This document shows positions 1 to 8,122 of a stretch of DNA of 64,000 bases, in pieces. The translations under genes and the position numbers were made by a program. The stretch is from the NCBI GenBank assembly GCA_038206765.1, contig JBBRAM010000014.1, positions 1-64,000 of the forward strand, given 5' to 3'. Source of the DNA: UKL13-2 sp038206765. Its GTDB lineage: Bacteria; Pseudomonadota; Gammaproteobacteria; Burkholderiales; Usitatibacteraceae. The notes beneath the pieces were generated by a model. The model ran no database searches and was not told the origin of the DNA. It saw nothing but the letters and a program-made list of their open reading frames with translations. Each line of letters starts with the position of its first letter. Positions within the stretch are counted from its first letter, which is position 1.

Positions 1-101
1 TCTTCTACAACAATGTCAGAAGACATTCAAAAATCAACAATCAGTCACCGACTGATTTTGAAAAACAATGGTACGACCAGCAATTGAAGAAAGCAGCTTA
101 A
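1..101 (+). CDS. IS3-family transposase (OrfB), C-terminal end only
   Basis: Only the last 32 codons are inside the window, read from base 3 to the TAA at 99-101. The peptide carries the typical end of an IS3-family DDE (rve) transposase: FYNNVRRHSKINNQSP followed by a TDFEKQWY-type motif. These proteins cut and join the ends of their insertion sequence. The catalytic core lies left of the window, so activity cannot be judged. The subgroup is not assigned. The stop is followed after about 40 bases by what looks like the right end of the element. Confidence 0.8.
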   Translation, partial: FYNNVRRHSKINNQSPTDFEKQWYDQQLKKAA

Positions 102-145
102 AATCTCAACTTATGGTGTCCGCTTTTTTGAGCCTGTCCAGTCAC
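1..145 (+). mobile_element. Right end of an IS3-family insertion sequence
   Basis: The transposase stop at 101 is followed by a short non-coding tail containing GGTGTCCGC and a T-run, which resembles the terminal inverted repeat of IS3-type elements. The outer boundary is placed near 140-145 only because the leftward open frame entering from 482 keeps protein-like sequence to about there and then reads a few residues (GSKKRTP) before stopping. The left end and target duplication are outside the window, so the exact edge is uncertain. Confidence 0.45.
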
Positions 146-482
146 ACGTAAAATCTGAAACATCACAATCATCGGCGAGTGAAAAAACTCCAAACGGCAG
201 ACGAGTAATATTTGCCGCTCGCATTTCTTGCTTAATGACATTTTCAATTTCACTGTCGCCCGAAAGTTCGCACCAATTGCGGTATTCAGGAAGATCGGCT
301 GGCCGAATTCGCCAAACCGCATTTGATGGCGCACATACAAAAATTCCGACCATTGAAATGGTCTGATATTCGACCTTCAAAATTGTAGGCGTTTCAATCT
401 GTTTCAAGCTTCTAAAAAACTGCGAATTTGTGTGTTGAGAGGCAATTTCTGCCAACGCAACATTACGAATTGGTAAACGCAC
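111..482 (-). pseudogene. Hypothetical gene truncated by the IS3-type element
   Basis: The frame starts with GTG at 480-482. AGGGA lies about 6 nt upstream, which supports this start, and an in-frame stop lies just before it. The 123-residue product has no signal peptide or membrane segment and I do not recognise its family. Its last residues (TGSKKRTP) appear to be encoded by the insertion sequence end, so the true C-terminus was probably lost when the element inserted. It may still be translated as a shortened protein. The function is unknown. Confidence 0.45.
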
Positions 483-583
483 GTTATGTCCCTAGCGTTT
501 GCATCAGAGGAGTTAGGGTCGACATTTTCAAAGCCTGACTAACGCCAACCTAGTGCCGTCCTCGATAGCCGTAACTTTATGCA

Positions 584-1384
584 TCAAGGCTGAACCGCAA
601 CCATGATCTCGTTACGTCGCATGAACCACGGTGTCCAGGGCGGGTTGTATCGGGCTAGGGCTGGTGTTCCCAGCGCGACCAGCTTGTGGCTGGTGACAAA
701 GTCGCTCAGCACGGCCGTCTGTGTTGCGATGTCGTCCTCACGCGCCAACCCGGAGAATTGCACCACCGCTATGCGGGCTGGGGGCACTGGTATCAAGCGG
801 ACGCGCGGGTCGTTCGGCTTCGGCAAGGTTTCCAAGGTGTAGCTGCTCGGCATTAAAAACCGTACGGTCCAGCTGCCTGATTGCCCGGTTTGCAGCACGG
901 GTGCTGTCATGGCAATTTTTTCACTTTCACTTTCACTTTCACTTTGACGTTGAGTTTGAGTTTCAGTTTTTGCGCCAGCGGCTTGCACGACTGGTGCGGT
1001 CATGGCGATACTTTGCTTTTTTGTGTTGCCGCCAAAAATGTAGCCTGCCAGTAGCCTGAAGCCTTCTGATGATGCTTCTGAGCGGTCACCCTTTACGCTC
1101 ACCTCTGCCGCGACCATGGCGGGGTAGTCGCGCAATTCAACGTTGTCTTCTTTTAAATTGACGGTGTATTTCGGTTCTTCAGTTGCCATTGCGGATCCTC
1201 CGACTGCACTCAGCACCATCGCAAGCGCAATTGCCGGTGCAAATGTCATTGCAGATGTGACGGTGCGTGTTGATAGGCTCAATAGGTTTAATAGGGCTGA
1301 TGGGCGCATTTTCATGATGCCATGTTGGCTTGTGTTGATCGGCGTGTCTGTGCGCTGGCGAACCATGCGGTCAGAACGATTCAT
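584..1384 (-). CDS. SOUL-family haem-binding protein, exported
   Basis: The 266-residue protein has the SOUL/HEBP fold signature: a KYTVN...VELRDYPAM start of domain near residue 75, then FRLLAGYIFGGN, and two copies of the IAMTAPV motif. SOUL proteins bind haem or porphyrins. The ATG at 1384 has GGAG 6 nt upstream, but this leaves about 45 residues before the hydrophobic stretch ending in an A-x-A signal (near residue 67), so an internal ATG could also be used. Between the two IAMTAPV motifs lies a low-complexity Q/S/E-rich insert with four SE pairs, encoded by a hexanucleotide array. A periplasmic location is inferred from the signal-like segment. It stands alone, with a convergent or unrelated neighbour on each side. 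Confidence 0.8.
   Translation of the reverse strand: MNRSDRMVRQRTDTPINTSQHGIMKMRPSALLNLLSLSTRTVTSAMTFAPAIALAMVLSAVGGSAMATEEPKYTVNLKEDNVELRDYPAMVAAEVSVKGDRSEASSEGFRLLAGYIFGGNTKKQSIAMTAPVVQAAGAKTETQTQRQSESESESEKIAMTAPVLQTGQSGSWTVRFLMPSSYTLETLPKPNDPRVRLIPVPPARIAVVQFSGLAREDDIATQTAVLSDFVTSHKLVALGTPALARYNPPWTPWFMRRNEIMVAVQP
919..966. repeat. Hexanucleotide array (8 x 6 bp) inside the SOUL gene
   Basis: Four exact copies of TTTCAC (919-942) are followed by four diverged copies (TTTGAC, GTTGAG, TTTGAG, TTTCAG). Because the unit is two codons, length changes keep the frame and only alter the number of SE or TQ pairs in the protein. Confidence 0.85.
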
Positions 1385-1502
1385 AGTTGCTCCAAAAATG
1401 GCAGAAAGTCTTGAAAGAAAACCTTGCCTTCGCGATGGTCGATTACCTTGCGTGGTCAGTTCTCAAGTCGGCGGCACCAAAACTCGCGCCAAGCTTACCG
1501 CG

Positions 1503-2354
1503 CTAGTTCTGTACCGCGTAAGTCAATAGCATCGGTGCACCGCCGCGTTTTACCTCTATCCTGACTTGCGAGATGGTAGCGAATTGTTGGTAGAGCCGGG
1601 CTAAATCGCCGGTGCCGGAGACGGGTTGGCTGTTGACACTGATGATGGTGTCGCCGGCTTTCAATCCTAGCTTGGCAGACAGCGAGTTAGCGGGCGCATC
1701 GTCAACACGAATGCCGCCGTTCGGCGCGTTGCCGATACGGCCCAAGAACTCCAGCTGGCGCGGGTCTTGGAGGACATTGTTTAATTCTTGGCGGGACAAA
1801 CTGTAGCTGTTGGTGCCGGCGTTGGCGACGTTTAATCGGAAGCCTGCCCCGGTTGAAGCCGCGCCGTTGGCGGCGGCATTGGTGGTGGACGCATTGGTTC
1901 CACGCGCGCCCCGAAATTCGGCAAGCATGATTTTTTCCGGCACCCCGGCTCGCGAAACAACAATGTAATCCGCATGAACTTCGGTGAGCTTCGCGCCGTT
2001 AGACAGCTCTTGGTTGAGGGTCACAACCTGATCTTTACCGCCCAAGTTAACCACCGCCGCCGAGAGCGTCTTGCCATCGACCGCGAAGACACCTTTGAGC
2101 GTAATGTCGCTTTGTGTGGCCGGCGCATTATTGCCGATAGCCGATGACGAACCATCGCCGCCGAAGAGTTGACGGGCTTTATTTTTATAGTCAGCGCCTG
2201 CCTCAAACGCCGCGCCAGTGCTTGCGCTCGGGGCATTGCTCCGGATAGTGGGCGCGATAAAATGCCAGCTCCACCAAGCGAGTTGCAGGCCGATGGCGAT
2301 CACCAACAGCGTGGTTAAAACGGTGGCGATAGATTGTTGTTGGCGTATGTTCAT
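1503..2354 (-). CDS. gspC: GspC-like type II secretion inner-membrane protein (orphan)
   Basis: The 283-residue protein has the GspC layout: a short cytoplasmic N-terminus, one membrane segment (about 12-32), an HR domain (about 80-150, with the pattern DITLKGVFAVDG...AAVVNLGG) and a C-terminal PDZ domain (about 190-280, with GLKAGDTIISVNSQPV). In type II secretion GspC links the inner-membrane platform to the GspD secretin. None of the other gsp genes is nearby, which is common when gspC and gspN lie apart from gspD-M. The middle has a stretch rich in Ala, Gly, Asn and Thr (about 148-172). Start chosen at the ATG giving the usual short N-terminus; the upstream AAAAGAG is a weak ribosome site. 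Confidence 0.8.
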   Translation of the reverse strand: MNIRQQQSIATVLTTLLVIAIGLQLAWWSWHFIAPTIRSNAPSASTGAAFEAGADYKNKARQLFGGDGSSSAIGNNAPATQSDITLKGVFAVDGKTLSAAVVNLGGKDQVVTLNQELSNGAKLTEVHADYIVVSRAGVPEKIMLAEFRGARGTNASTTNAAANGAASTGAGFRLNVANAGTNSYSLSRQELNNVLQDPRQLEFLGRIGNAPNGGIRVDDAPANSLSAKLGLKAGDTIISVNSQPVSGTGDLARLYQQFATISQVRIEVKRGGAPMLLTYAVQN

Positions 2355-2416
2355 ACTCTTTTTGATAAATTATTTTTCGATTGCCTTGGCGCTTGCAGCT
2401 TGGCGCTTTCCAATTA

Positions 2417-2444
2417 CCACCTCCCACCTCCCACCTCCCACTCA
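2417..2444. repeat. Heptamer array (4 x 7 bp) upstream of gspC
   Basis: Unit CCACCTC, three exact copies and one diverged copy, in the gap between gspC and the leftward ABC binding-protein gene. No coding role seen. Confidence 0.8.
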
Positions 2445-2501
2445 CCAGCTCAGCTGCGCATCTGGTAGAAGATAGCTTAATAGCGACTTCGGCTAACTCT
2501 G

Positions 2502-4385
2502 CTATTTCGGTAACTTCTGCAAATCAATATCCATATACATAAACGCCTCGTTAACAAACGGATGTTTGCGATAGCCCAATAGCCAAGGTTGAATCAAAAT
2601 CGTGCCTTGCTTTAAATTTGTGACCCGCCACGGATTGTAAACCCACAACAGCCGCACCATCCGTCGATACAGCGCAGTGCGTTCTGGGGAATCAGGCATG
2701 GTAACGACTTTTGCGTAAAGCTGGTCATATTCAGGCAGTGAAAACAGCGAATAGTTTGGCCCGCCGATGGAGGCCGTGGTGAACAACTGAAGATAGTTTT
2801 CGCCATCGGGATAATCGGCAATCCAGCCATAAAAAAACATTTGCACCTTGCCCAACTGCGCCTGTTTGCGCAGATCGGGCAGCTTTTCAACCTTGTTGTT
2901 GGTGAGCCGAATTCCGATCCGTTCCATCGCGCGTCGCCACAGCTCGACCTTGCTGCGGTCGCGTTGGTTGGGGGTGGAGGCCATATCGACGACGAGCGGT
3001 GAGCCATCGGGCATTTCACGCCAGCCATCACCGTCAATATCTTTGTAGCCAAACATATCGAGCAATGCGTTGGCGCGCGCCGGGTTGTAATCATAAATAT
3101 CGGTGCGGTCATCAACAAAGCCTGCCATGCCTTGGGGGATGTGAGACCACGCTTTGAGTGCCTGGTTTTTTTCAATAATCGTGATTTCATCCTCGGCCGG
3201 ATAGGCCATTGTCATGGCCCGACGCAGCGCGATTTTTTCGGGTGTGTAGCCGCCGATGGTCTTGTCTTTCATATTAAACGTGGTGTATTGCAGCCAAGCT
3301 ACTTCGTCGGGCCGGGTGGTCATCCCAATTTTTTCTAAATTTCGCGCAAGTTTGCCCCCGGGTACGGCGGTCTCAATGAAGGGGGTCGGGATCGTGCGAA
3401 TGTAATCGTGTTCATTGTTTAAAAACGCCAGCCAGCGCGGCTGCTCTTCCTCAATCGGCGAGACCTCAATGCGGCCAACGAGCGGCAGGCGCTTGCCTTT
3501 CAAGTGCGCTGCAATTGCCAAATCGCGCGGGTCGGCAGCGGCCATGAGGATTGGATCGTCGGTGATCGAGGAATGGAAATACTCTTCCCGAAAATCCGGA
3601 TTTGCCTCCATCACGACTTTTAGCGAGCGTTGCCAACTTTTGAGTTTGTAGGGCCCGGTGCCGACCGGATGCTCTGGAAAGTTTCTGCCGTAATATTCCA
3701 CCACCTCGCGCGCCACCGCGCCGGTCGCCGTGGTTGCGAGAATGTAGGAGAGGTTGTAATCGGCCTTAACAAGGCGAATCACGAGCGTGTATTTGTCCGG
3801 CGCTTCCAAACCGGCAATGGGCCGATCATAATTAAACTTGCCCGTTTTTTTTGCGTCTTCAACTAACGCGTCGGCATCGACTAATTTTTTATCGAATAAA
3901 AACTGCCATTTTGAGATGAGCTTCGGGTCGAGAATACGTTTGATGCTGTACGCATAGTCGTTTGCAACGAGTTCTCTTTTTGACCCATTAAAGGCGGCGT
4001 CGGGCGTAAAGAAAATGCCGGGCCTGAGCTTAAAGGTATAGGTTCTACCATCGGGCGAAATGGCTGGAAGCCCAGTGCTGGTGCGGCCTTGCAGCCTGAC
4101 CGGACGTGCCAAATAATCATACTGGAGTAGCGGCTCAAAAATACTGTTGCAGAATGTTGCGGTGGCTTCGTCGGATTCGGCGGCACAATCAAAATTAGTT
4201 TCAGCCGATGGCTGCGTGGTGCGAATCACCTTATTCATATCAGCTGCGAAGGCCGGTAAAGATGTGAATGCGGGTATGAGTAGGGCAACAACCGAAGCAA
4301 CCAACAAAGGAGTGCTGGCAACAAATGACGACATCGCCGCGCGACGAAAATGCGCCACCAGCAGCGTAAAAAAGTACCGCACCAT
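2502..4385 (-). CDS. ABC transporter substrate-binding protein, family 5 (peptide type)
   Basis: The 627-residue protein matches the SBP_bac_5 family (DppA/OppA type) that captures peptides or similar solutes in the periplasm. Visible hallmarks are a cleavable signal peptide ending near FAADMN (about residue 48), TYTFKLRPGIFFTPDAAF, the HPVGTGPYKLKSW motif, and the C-terminal FFYGWIADYPDGENYLQLF block. It is longer than the usual 530 residues. No permease or ATPase gene lies beside it, so it must work with a transporter encoded elsewhere or serve another role. Its ATG overlaps the stop of the upstream NTF2-like gene (ATGA at 4384-4387 read leftward), so the two are translationally coupled. 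Confidence 0.85.
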   Translation of the reverse strand: MVRYFFTLLVAHFRRAAMSSFVASTPLLVASVVALLIPAFTSLPAFAADMNKVIRTTQPSAETNFDCAAESDEATATFCNSIFEPLLQYDYLARPVRLQGRTSTGLPAISPDGRTYTFKLRPGIFFTPDAAFNGSKRELVANDYAYSIKRILDPKLISKWQFLFDKKLVDADALVEDAKKTGKFNYDRPIAGLEAPDKYTLVIRLVKADYNLSYILATTATGAVAREVVEYYGRNFPEHPVGTGPYKLKSWQRSLKVVMEANPDFREEYFHSSITDDPILMAAADPRDLAIAAHLKGKRLPLVGRIEVSPIEEEQPRWLAFLNNEHDYIRTIPTPFIETAVPGGKLARNLEKIGMTTRPDEVAWLQYTTFNMKDKTIGGYTPEKIALRRAMTMAYPAEDEITIIEKNQALKAWSHIPQGMAGFVDDRTDIYDYNPARANALLDMFGYKDIDGDGWREMPDGSPLVVDMASTPNQRDRSKVELWRRAMERIGIRLTNNKVEKLPDLRKQAQLGKVQMFFYGWIADYPDGENYLQLFTTASIGGPNYSLFSLPEYDQLYAKVVTMPDSPERTALYRRMVRLLWVYNPWRVTNLKQGTILIQPWLLGYRKHPFVNEAFMYMDIDLQKLPK

Positions 4386-4882
4386 CAGTGCAAAATCCGC
4401 GCTACACCTTGTTCTTCAGCCGTCGTGCCGCGCGGCGATAACGACGCGTGGTGCAAAATCATCCGCCATCCGTGCTGGGTTAACAGATAGATGTTTGTGG
4501 CCAATACCGGTGGCATATCGGGCAGTAATGCCGGTCGGCCGGCGCTCGGTTGCGATCCGGGCCGCATGCTGGTGGCGGCTTTCATCATGTACGTCTCATA
4601 AACATTGTGAATCGCCAAGGATTGGCTTTGTTGCTTGCGAAGTTCGCTGACTTGCAGCTCGGTGCTGGGGCCATGTGAAAAAATCTCCGCAAAACTTTCG
4701 CGTATTGCCGAAAGCCCCGCTAGGCGCGGACCTTGGGGGTGTATGCAGACAATTGAAGGCTCGTCCGCCCACACCGCCATCATCGCATTGAGATCGGCTC
4801 GCTCGAAGGCATCATAAAAAGCGGCTTCGCAATCGCTCGCTTGCGGGAAAAGAATTTTTAGCGTTTTTTTGCGCATGGGCAT
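4385..4882 (-). CDS. NTF2-like / SnoaL-like domain protein
   Basis: This 165-residue cytoplasmic protein fits the NTF2-like superfamily (DUF4440/SnoaL type). It has the characteristic opening helix FYDAFERADLNAMMAVWADE, a SIVCIHPQGPRLAG strand pair and a C-terminal ATNIYLLTQHGWRMILHHAS strand block. Members bind small ligands in a cone-shaped pocket or act as small enzymes; no specific activity can be read here. It is the first gene of a two-gene leftward unit and its stop overlaps the start of the ABC binding protein, suggesting the two act on the same compound. A second in-frame ATG two codons in is an alternative start. Confidence 0.7.
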   Translation of the reverse strand: MPMRKKTLKILFPQASDCEAAFYDAFERADLNAMMAVWADEPSIVCIHPQGPRLAGLSAIRESFAEIFSHGPSTELQVSELRKQQSQSLAIHNVYETYMMKAATSMRPGSQPSAGRPALLPDMPPVLATNIYLLTQHGWRMILHHASLSPRGTTAEEQGVARILH

Positions 4883-4959
4883 TCCGTTTTTTTGCTGATG
4901 ATGATAATACTACGCCACGCATTGTCGGCGCATTGCGTTGCAGCATAATTTTGGTTCCC

Positions 4960-5003
4960 TTCACCACTAACTCACCACTAACCCACCACTAACCCACCAC
5001 CAA
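4960..5003. repeat. 11-bp tandem array, 4 copies
   Basis: Units TTCACCACTAA, CTCACCACTAA, CCCACCACTAA and CCCACCACCAA follow one another without gaps, each one or two bases different from the next. Confidence 0.85.
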
Positions 5004-5097
5004 CCTTGGCGGGCTGAGGCAGAGGCGGAGCGGCTCACGGAGGATTCATTTTGTCACGCAACTAGCGTAAACTTTTGGTTTGTATTGCTGTCTATTT

Positions 5098-5181
5098 GGT
5101 GCTACAAGCGGTGCTACATGCGGTGCTGCATGCGATGTTGCAGGAGGCGTTGCGGGAGGCGTTGCAAGTGATGTTGCGAGC
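5098..5181. repeat. 12-bp tandem array, 7 copies
   Basis: Seven ungapped 12-bp units run from GGTGCTACAAGC to GATGTTGCGAGC. All share the frame GRYGYTRC plus four variable bases. Divergence is gradual along the array, as expected of stepwise duplication. It lies about 170 bp upstream of iorA. Confidence 0.85.
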
Positions 5182-5240
5182 TGGCGCAAAACTGTCACGA
5201 ATCAGCATGTTCGTTGGTGGCATCAACAATATTTTCGCTT

Positions 5241-5276
5241 TTTATTTTTGTTCATTTTTGTTCATTTTTGTTTATT
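5241..5276. repeat. 10-bp T-rich tandem array
   Basis: TTTATTTTTG, then two copies of TTCATTTTTG, then TTTATTG, in phase, between the 12-bp array and iorA. AT-rich DNA of this kind could also bend or open easily. Confidence 0.75.
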
Positions 5277-5348
5277 GCTTTGGTTAGCGGGCTTTTTTTA
5301 GCGACCTAATTCGAAGCACCTCATTTTATTTCACCTCTGGAGAATCCC

Positions 5349-5852
5349 ATGATCCGCTTTACTGTCAACGGCGAACGATTGGAAACTGATATTTCGCCCA
5401 CCACACCGTTGCTCTGGTTCTTGCGCGATAACCTCTCAATGACCGGTACCAAATTCGGTTGCGGCATGGCGCTATGCGGGGCCTGCACGGTGTTGGTGAA
5501 CGGCGAGCCTGTCCGCTCCTGCTCAATGCCAATCTCAGCGATGGCAGGCAAACGGGTGATCACCATTGAAGAGATCGGCAAAACGCCGGTGGGGAAGACA
5601 GTGCAAGCCGCGTGGATTGCTGAGGACGTCGTACAGTGCGGATATTGCCAGTCTGGACAGATTATGTCGGCGACGGCATTGCTCACCAAAAATAAAGCGC
5701 CGACCGATACTGAGATCGATGCCGCAATGAGCGGCAATATTTGCCGCTGCGGGACCTATAACCGTGTTCGTGCAGCGATTAAAACAGCGGCAGCAAGTGG
5801 TTCAGCTGTGTCAGCGCCTGCAAGCAAAGCTGCCCCGAAAGTGAAGGTCTAA
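5349..5852 (+). CDS. iorA: Isoquinoline 1-oxidoreductase-type small subunit (2Fe-2S), copy 1
   Basis: The 167-residue protein is the iron-sulfur subunit of a xanthine-oxidase-family molybdenum hydroxylase. Four cysteines at about 38, 43, 46 and 58 form the plant-ferredoxin-type cluster (GCGMALCGACTV...RSC), and Cys 97, 100, 132 and 134 form the second, helical 2Fe-2S site (CGYCQSGQ...GNICRCG). It passes electrons from the molybdenum centre in IorB to an acceptor, probably a cytochrome. It is 3 nt upstream of iorB and certainly co-transcribed with it. It has an Ala/Ser-rich C-terminal tail missing from copy 2. IorA has no export signal of its own and is expected to be carried with the Tat-dependent IorB. 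The substrate is unknown: the family includes isoquinoline, nicotinate and aldehyde oxidisers. Confidence 0.9.
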   Translation: MIRFTVNGERLETDISPTTPLLWFLRDNLSMTGTKFGCGMALCGACTVLVNGEPVRSCSMPISAMAGKRVITIEEIGKTPVGKTVQAAWIAEDVVQCGYCQSGQIMSATALLTKNKAPTDTEIDAAMSGNICRCGTYNRVRAAIKTAAASGSAVSAPASKAAPKVKV

Positions 5853-5854
5853 TC

Positions 5855-8122
5855 ATGAAATCGATCCTACTGAAATCATCGGTGTTAAATTCCGAATCCC
5901 CCGATGCCTCCCGTGCCTTTCGCACCTACCGCACCACAGCACCAACACGATCATCCTTAACCCGTCGCGATTTCTTAAAAACAACTGCCCTCACCAGCGG
6001 CGGATTGGTTATCGGTTTCACCTTGCCGATGGGCAACAAAATGGCAAACGCGCAGCAACCACCGAAGGCTAACACCGCGCCCAATGCATTCTTGCGCATT
6101 GCCAAAGACGGGGCCGTAACCGTACAGGTCAAGCATCTCGAATTCGGCCAGGGCGTTATGACATCGCTACCGATGTTGGTTGCGGAAGAGCTAGATTGCG
6201 ATTGGACAAAAATCCGTGCTGAATTAGCGCCAGCCAGTCCGGCCTACGCCCACGTCAATTTTGGAATGCAAATCACTGGCGGCTCCAGCTCGGTGAACAA
6301 TTCATGGATGCAAATGCGCACAGTCGGCGCGACCGCTCGCGCCATGCTGGTCTCCGCTGCGGCAAGCCAGTGGAAAGTAGTGCCTGAAAAATGCCGCACC
6401 GAGAGCGGTTTCGTCATTGGCCCCGCCAATCAACGCGCAGCATTTGGCGCATTGGCTGAAGCTGCGAACAAATTGCCCGTACCGGAAAAAGTGGCGTTAA
6501 AAGACGCCAAAAACTTTAAGATCATCGGCAAGCCCACGCGGCGGGTCGATGCGCCCGCTAAGGTCAACGGTTCGGCGCAATTTGGCATCGATATCAACGC
6601 CAAAATGGTACCGAATCTGCATGTGGCCGTGATCAAACGCCCGCCTGCATTCGGTGCCACCGTTAAGAAATTCAACGCCGATAAAGTCAATGGCATTCCA
6701 GGTGTCACGCATGTGGTGCAGATTGCCAACGGCGTCGCAGTGGTGGCTAAGACATTTTGGGCGGCGAAGACAGGGCGCGATGCCTTGGTGGTCGAATGGA
6801 ACATGGAAGACGCATCGAAAGCCAGTACTGTTGATATGCGCCAGAGCTACCGTGAGCTTGCGGCTAAGCCCGGCCTGCCGAGCGAACGCGTAAGCAACGG
6901 CGACGCGTTAAAGGCTGCGGCAAAAACCGTCAATGCCGAGTTTGAAGTGCCGTATTTGGCGCACGCGCCGATGGAACCGCTGAATTGCACGGTACGATTT
7001 AGTCAAGATGTTGACAAGCCCGGTTGCGAAATTTGGACGGGCACGCAGTTCCAAACCGTCGATCAAGGGGCCGCAGCGAGGGTCGCAGGCTTGAAGCCTG
7101 AGCAAGTCAAAATCAACACCATGATCGCCGGTGGTGGCTTTGGCCGTCGCGCTAATTTGGCGTCAGACTATATCGTTGAGGCGGTCGAAATTGCCAAGCA
7201 GACAAAGGTGCCGGTGAAGACCATTTGGACGCGTGAGGACGACATCAAAGGTGGTTATTACCGCTCTATGTTTGTGCATCGCGTATCCGCTGGGCTGGAT
7301 GCTTCGGGCAAGATTGTGGGCTGGGACCACAACATCGTCGGCCAATCAATCATGACCGGCTCACCGTTTGAAGCGTTTGCAGTGAAAAACGGCATTGATA
7401 GTACGTCCACCGAGGGTGTGACGGATACCCCTTATGACATCCCCAACATGAACGCTACTCTGCACACCACTAAAACCGGCGTGCCGGTGCTGTGGTGGCG
7501 CTCGGTGGGCCATACGCACACTGCGTTTGTGATGGAATCGATGATGGACGATTTGGCCAACGCGGCCGGGAAAGACCCAGTGGAATTCCGTCGCGGCTAC
7601 CTCGCCAAACATCCGCGCGTGCTCAATGTGCTCAACGCCGCAGCAGAAAAATCAGGCTGGGGTTCACCGCTGCCAGCTGGTCGTGCGAGGGGTGTGGCGG
7701 TGCATGAAAGCTTTGGGACTGTGTGTGCGCATGTGGCCGAAGTGTCAGTCGAAAAAGGCCAGATCAAAGTACATCGTGTGACATCGGCTTTCGATTGCGG
7801 CCTTGCGGTTAATCCGCTGACGATTACGGCGCAGGTGGAAAGTGCGGTGGCGTTTGGTTTATCGGCTGCGCTCTACGGCAATATCACCCTAAAAGACGGC
7901 GTGGTCGAGCAATCGAATTTCCATGATTATCCGGTTCTGCGCATGGCTGAAATGCCGAAGATGAGCGTCCACATCATGGAAACGGGCGCGACATTGCCTA
8001 CTGGTGTCGGTGAGCCCGGCACGCCGCCGATTGCGCCGGCAGTGGCAAATGCGGTGTTTGCGTTGACCGGCAAGCGGCTGCGGACGATGCCGTTTAATTT
8101 GGACGAGGCAAGGAAGGCTTAA
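5855..8122 (+). CDS. iorB: Isoquinoline 1-oxidoreductase-type large molybdopterin subunit, copy 1
   Basis: The 755-residue protein is the molybdenum-binding subunit. It has a twin-arginine signal (LTRRDFLKTTA, RR near 37-38) after an unusually long 35-residue N-region, so the folded complex is probably exported by Tat. Cofactor-binding features of the family are present: GGGFGRR near 426 and the GVGEPGTPPIAP segment near 717 with the catalytic glutamate. Such enzymes carry molybdopterin cytosine dinucleotide and hydroxylate a ring or aldehyde carbon using water. Neighbouring xdhC and mocA-like genes supply exactly this cofactor. The last codons already belong to a 10-bp tandem array that fills the gap to the second iorA. 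Confidence 0.9.
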   Translation: MKSILLKSSVLNSESPDASRAFRTYRTTAPTRSSLTRRDFLKTTALTSGGLVIGFTLPMGNKMANAQQPPKANTAPNAFLRIAKDGAVTVQVKHLEFGQGVMTSLPMLVAEELDCDWTKIRAELAPASPAYAHVNFGMQITGGSSSVNNSWMQMRTVGATARAMLVSAAASQWKVVPEKCRTESGFVIGPANQRAAFGALAEAANKLPVPEKVALKDAKNFKIIGKPTRRVDAPAKVNGSAQFGIDINAKMVPNLHVAVIKRPPAFGATVKKFNADKVNGIPGVTHVVQIANGVAVVAKTFWAAKTGRDALVVEWNMEDASKASTVDMRQSYRELAAKPGLPSERVSNGDALKAAAKTVNAEFEVPYLAHAPMEPLNCTVRFSQDVDKPGCEIWTGTQFQTVDQGAAARVAGLKPEQVKINTMIAGGGFGRRANLASDYIVEAVEIAKQTKVPVKTIWTREDDIKGGYYRSMFVHRVSAGLDASGKIVGWDHNIVGQSIMTGSPFEAFAVKNGIDSTSTEGVTDTPYDIPNMNATLHTTKTGVPVLWWRSVGHTHTAFVMESMMDDLANAAGKDPVEFRRGYLAKHPRVLNVLNAAAEKSGWGSPLPAGRARGVAVHESFGTVCAHVAEVSVEKGQIKVHRVTSAFDCGLAVNPLTITAQVESAVAFGLSAALYGNITLKDGVVEQSNFHDYPVLRMAEMPKMSVHIMETGATLPTGVGEPGTPPIAPAVANAVFALTGKRLRTMPFNLDEARKA

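Larger units (their letters stand above)
4883..5348. other. Gene-free divergent region packed with tandem arrays
   Basis: This 466-bp stretch separates the leftward NTF2-like gene from the rightward iorA. It holds three separate short tandem arrays (11-bp, 12-bp and 10-bp units) and should contain promoters for both sides. Two short open frames of about 70 codons run through the 12-bp array, but they have repeat-derived composition and I do not call them genes. A good ribosome site, CTGGAGA, lies just before iorA. Confidence 0.7.

Noticed and set aside
5075..5301. Two 70-codon frames through the 12-bp array
   Set aside because: The composition comes from the repeat and a T-rich tail, and there is no ribosome site of note or conserved pattern.
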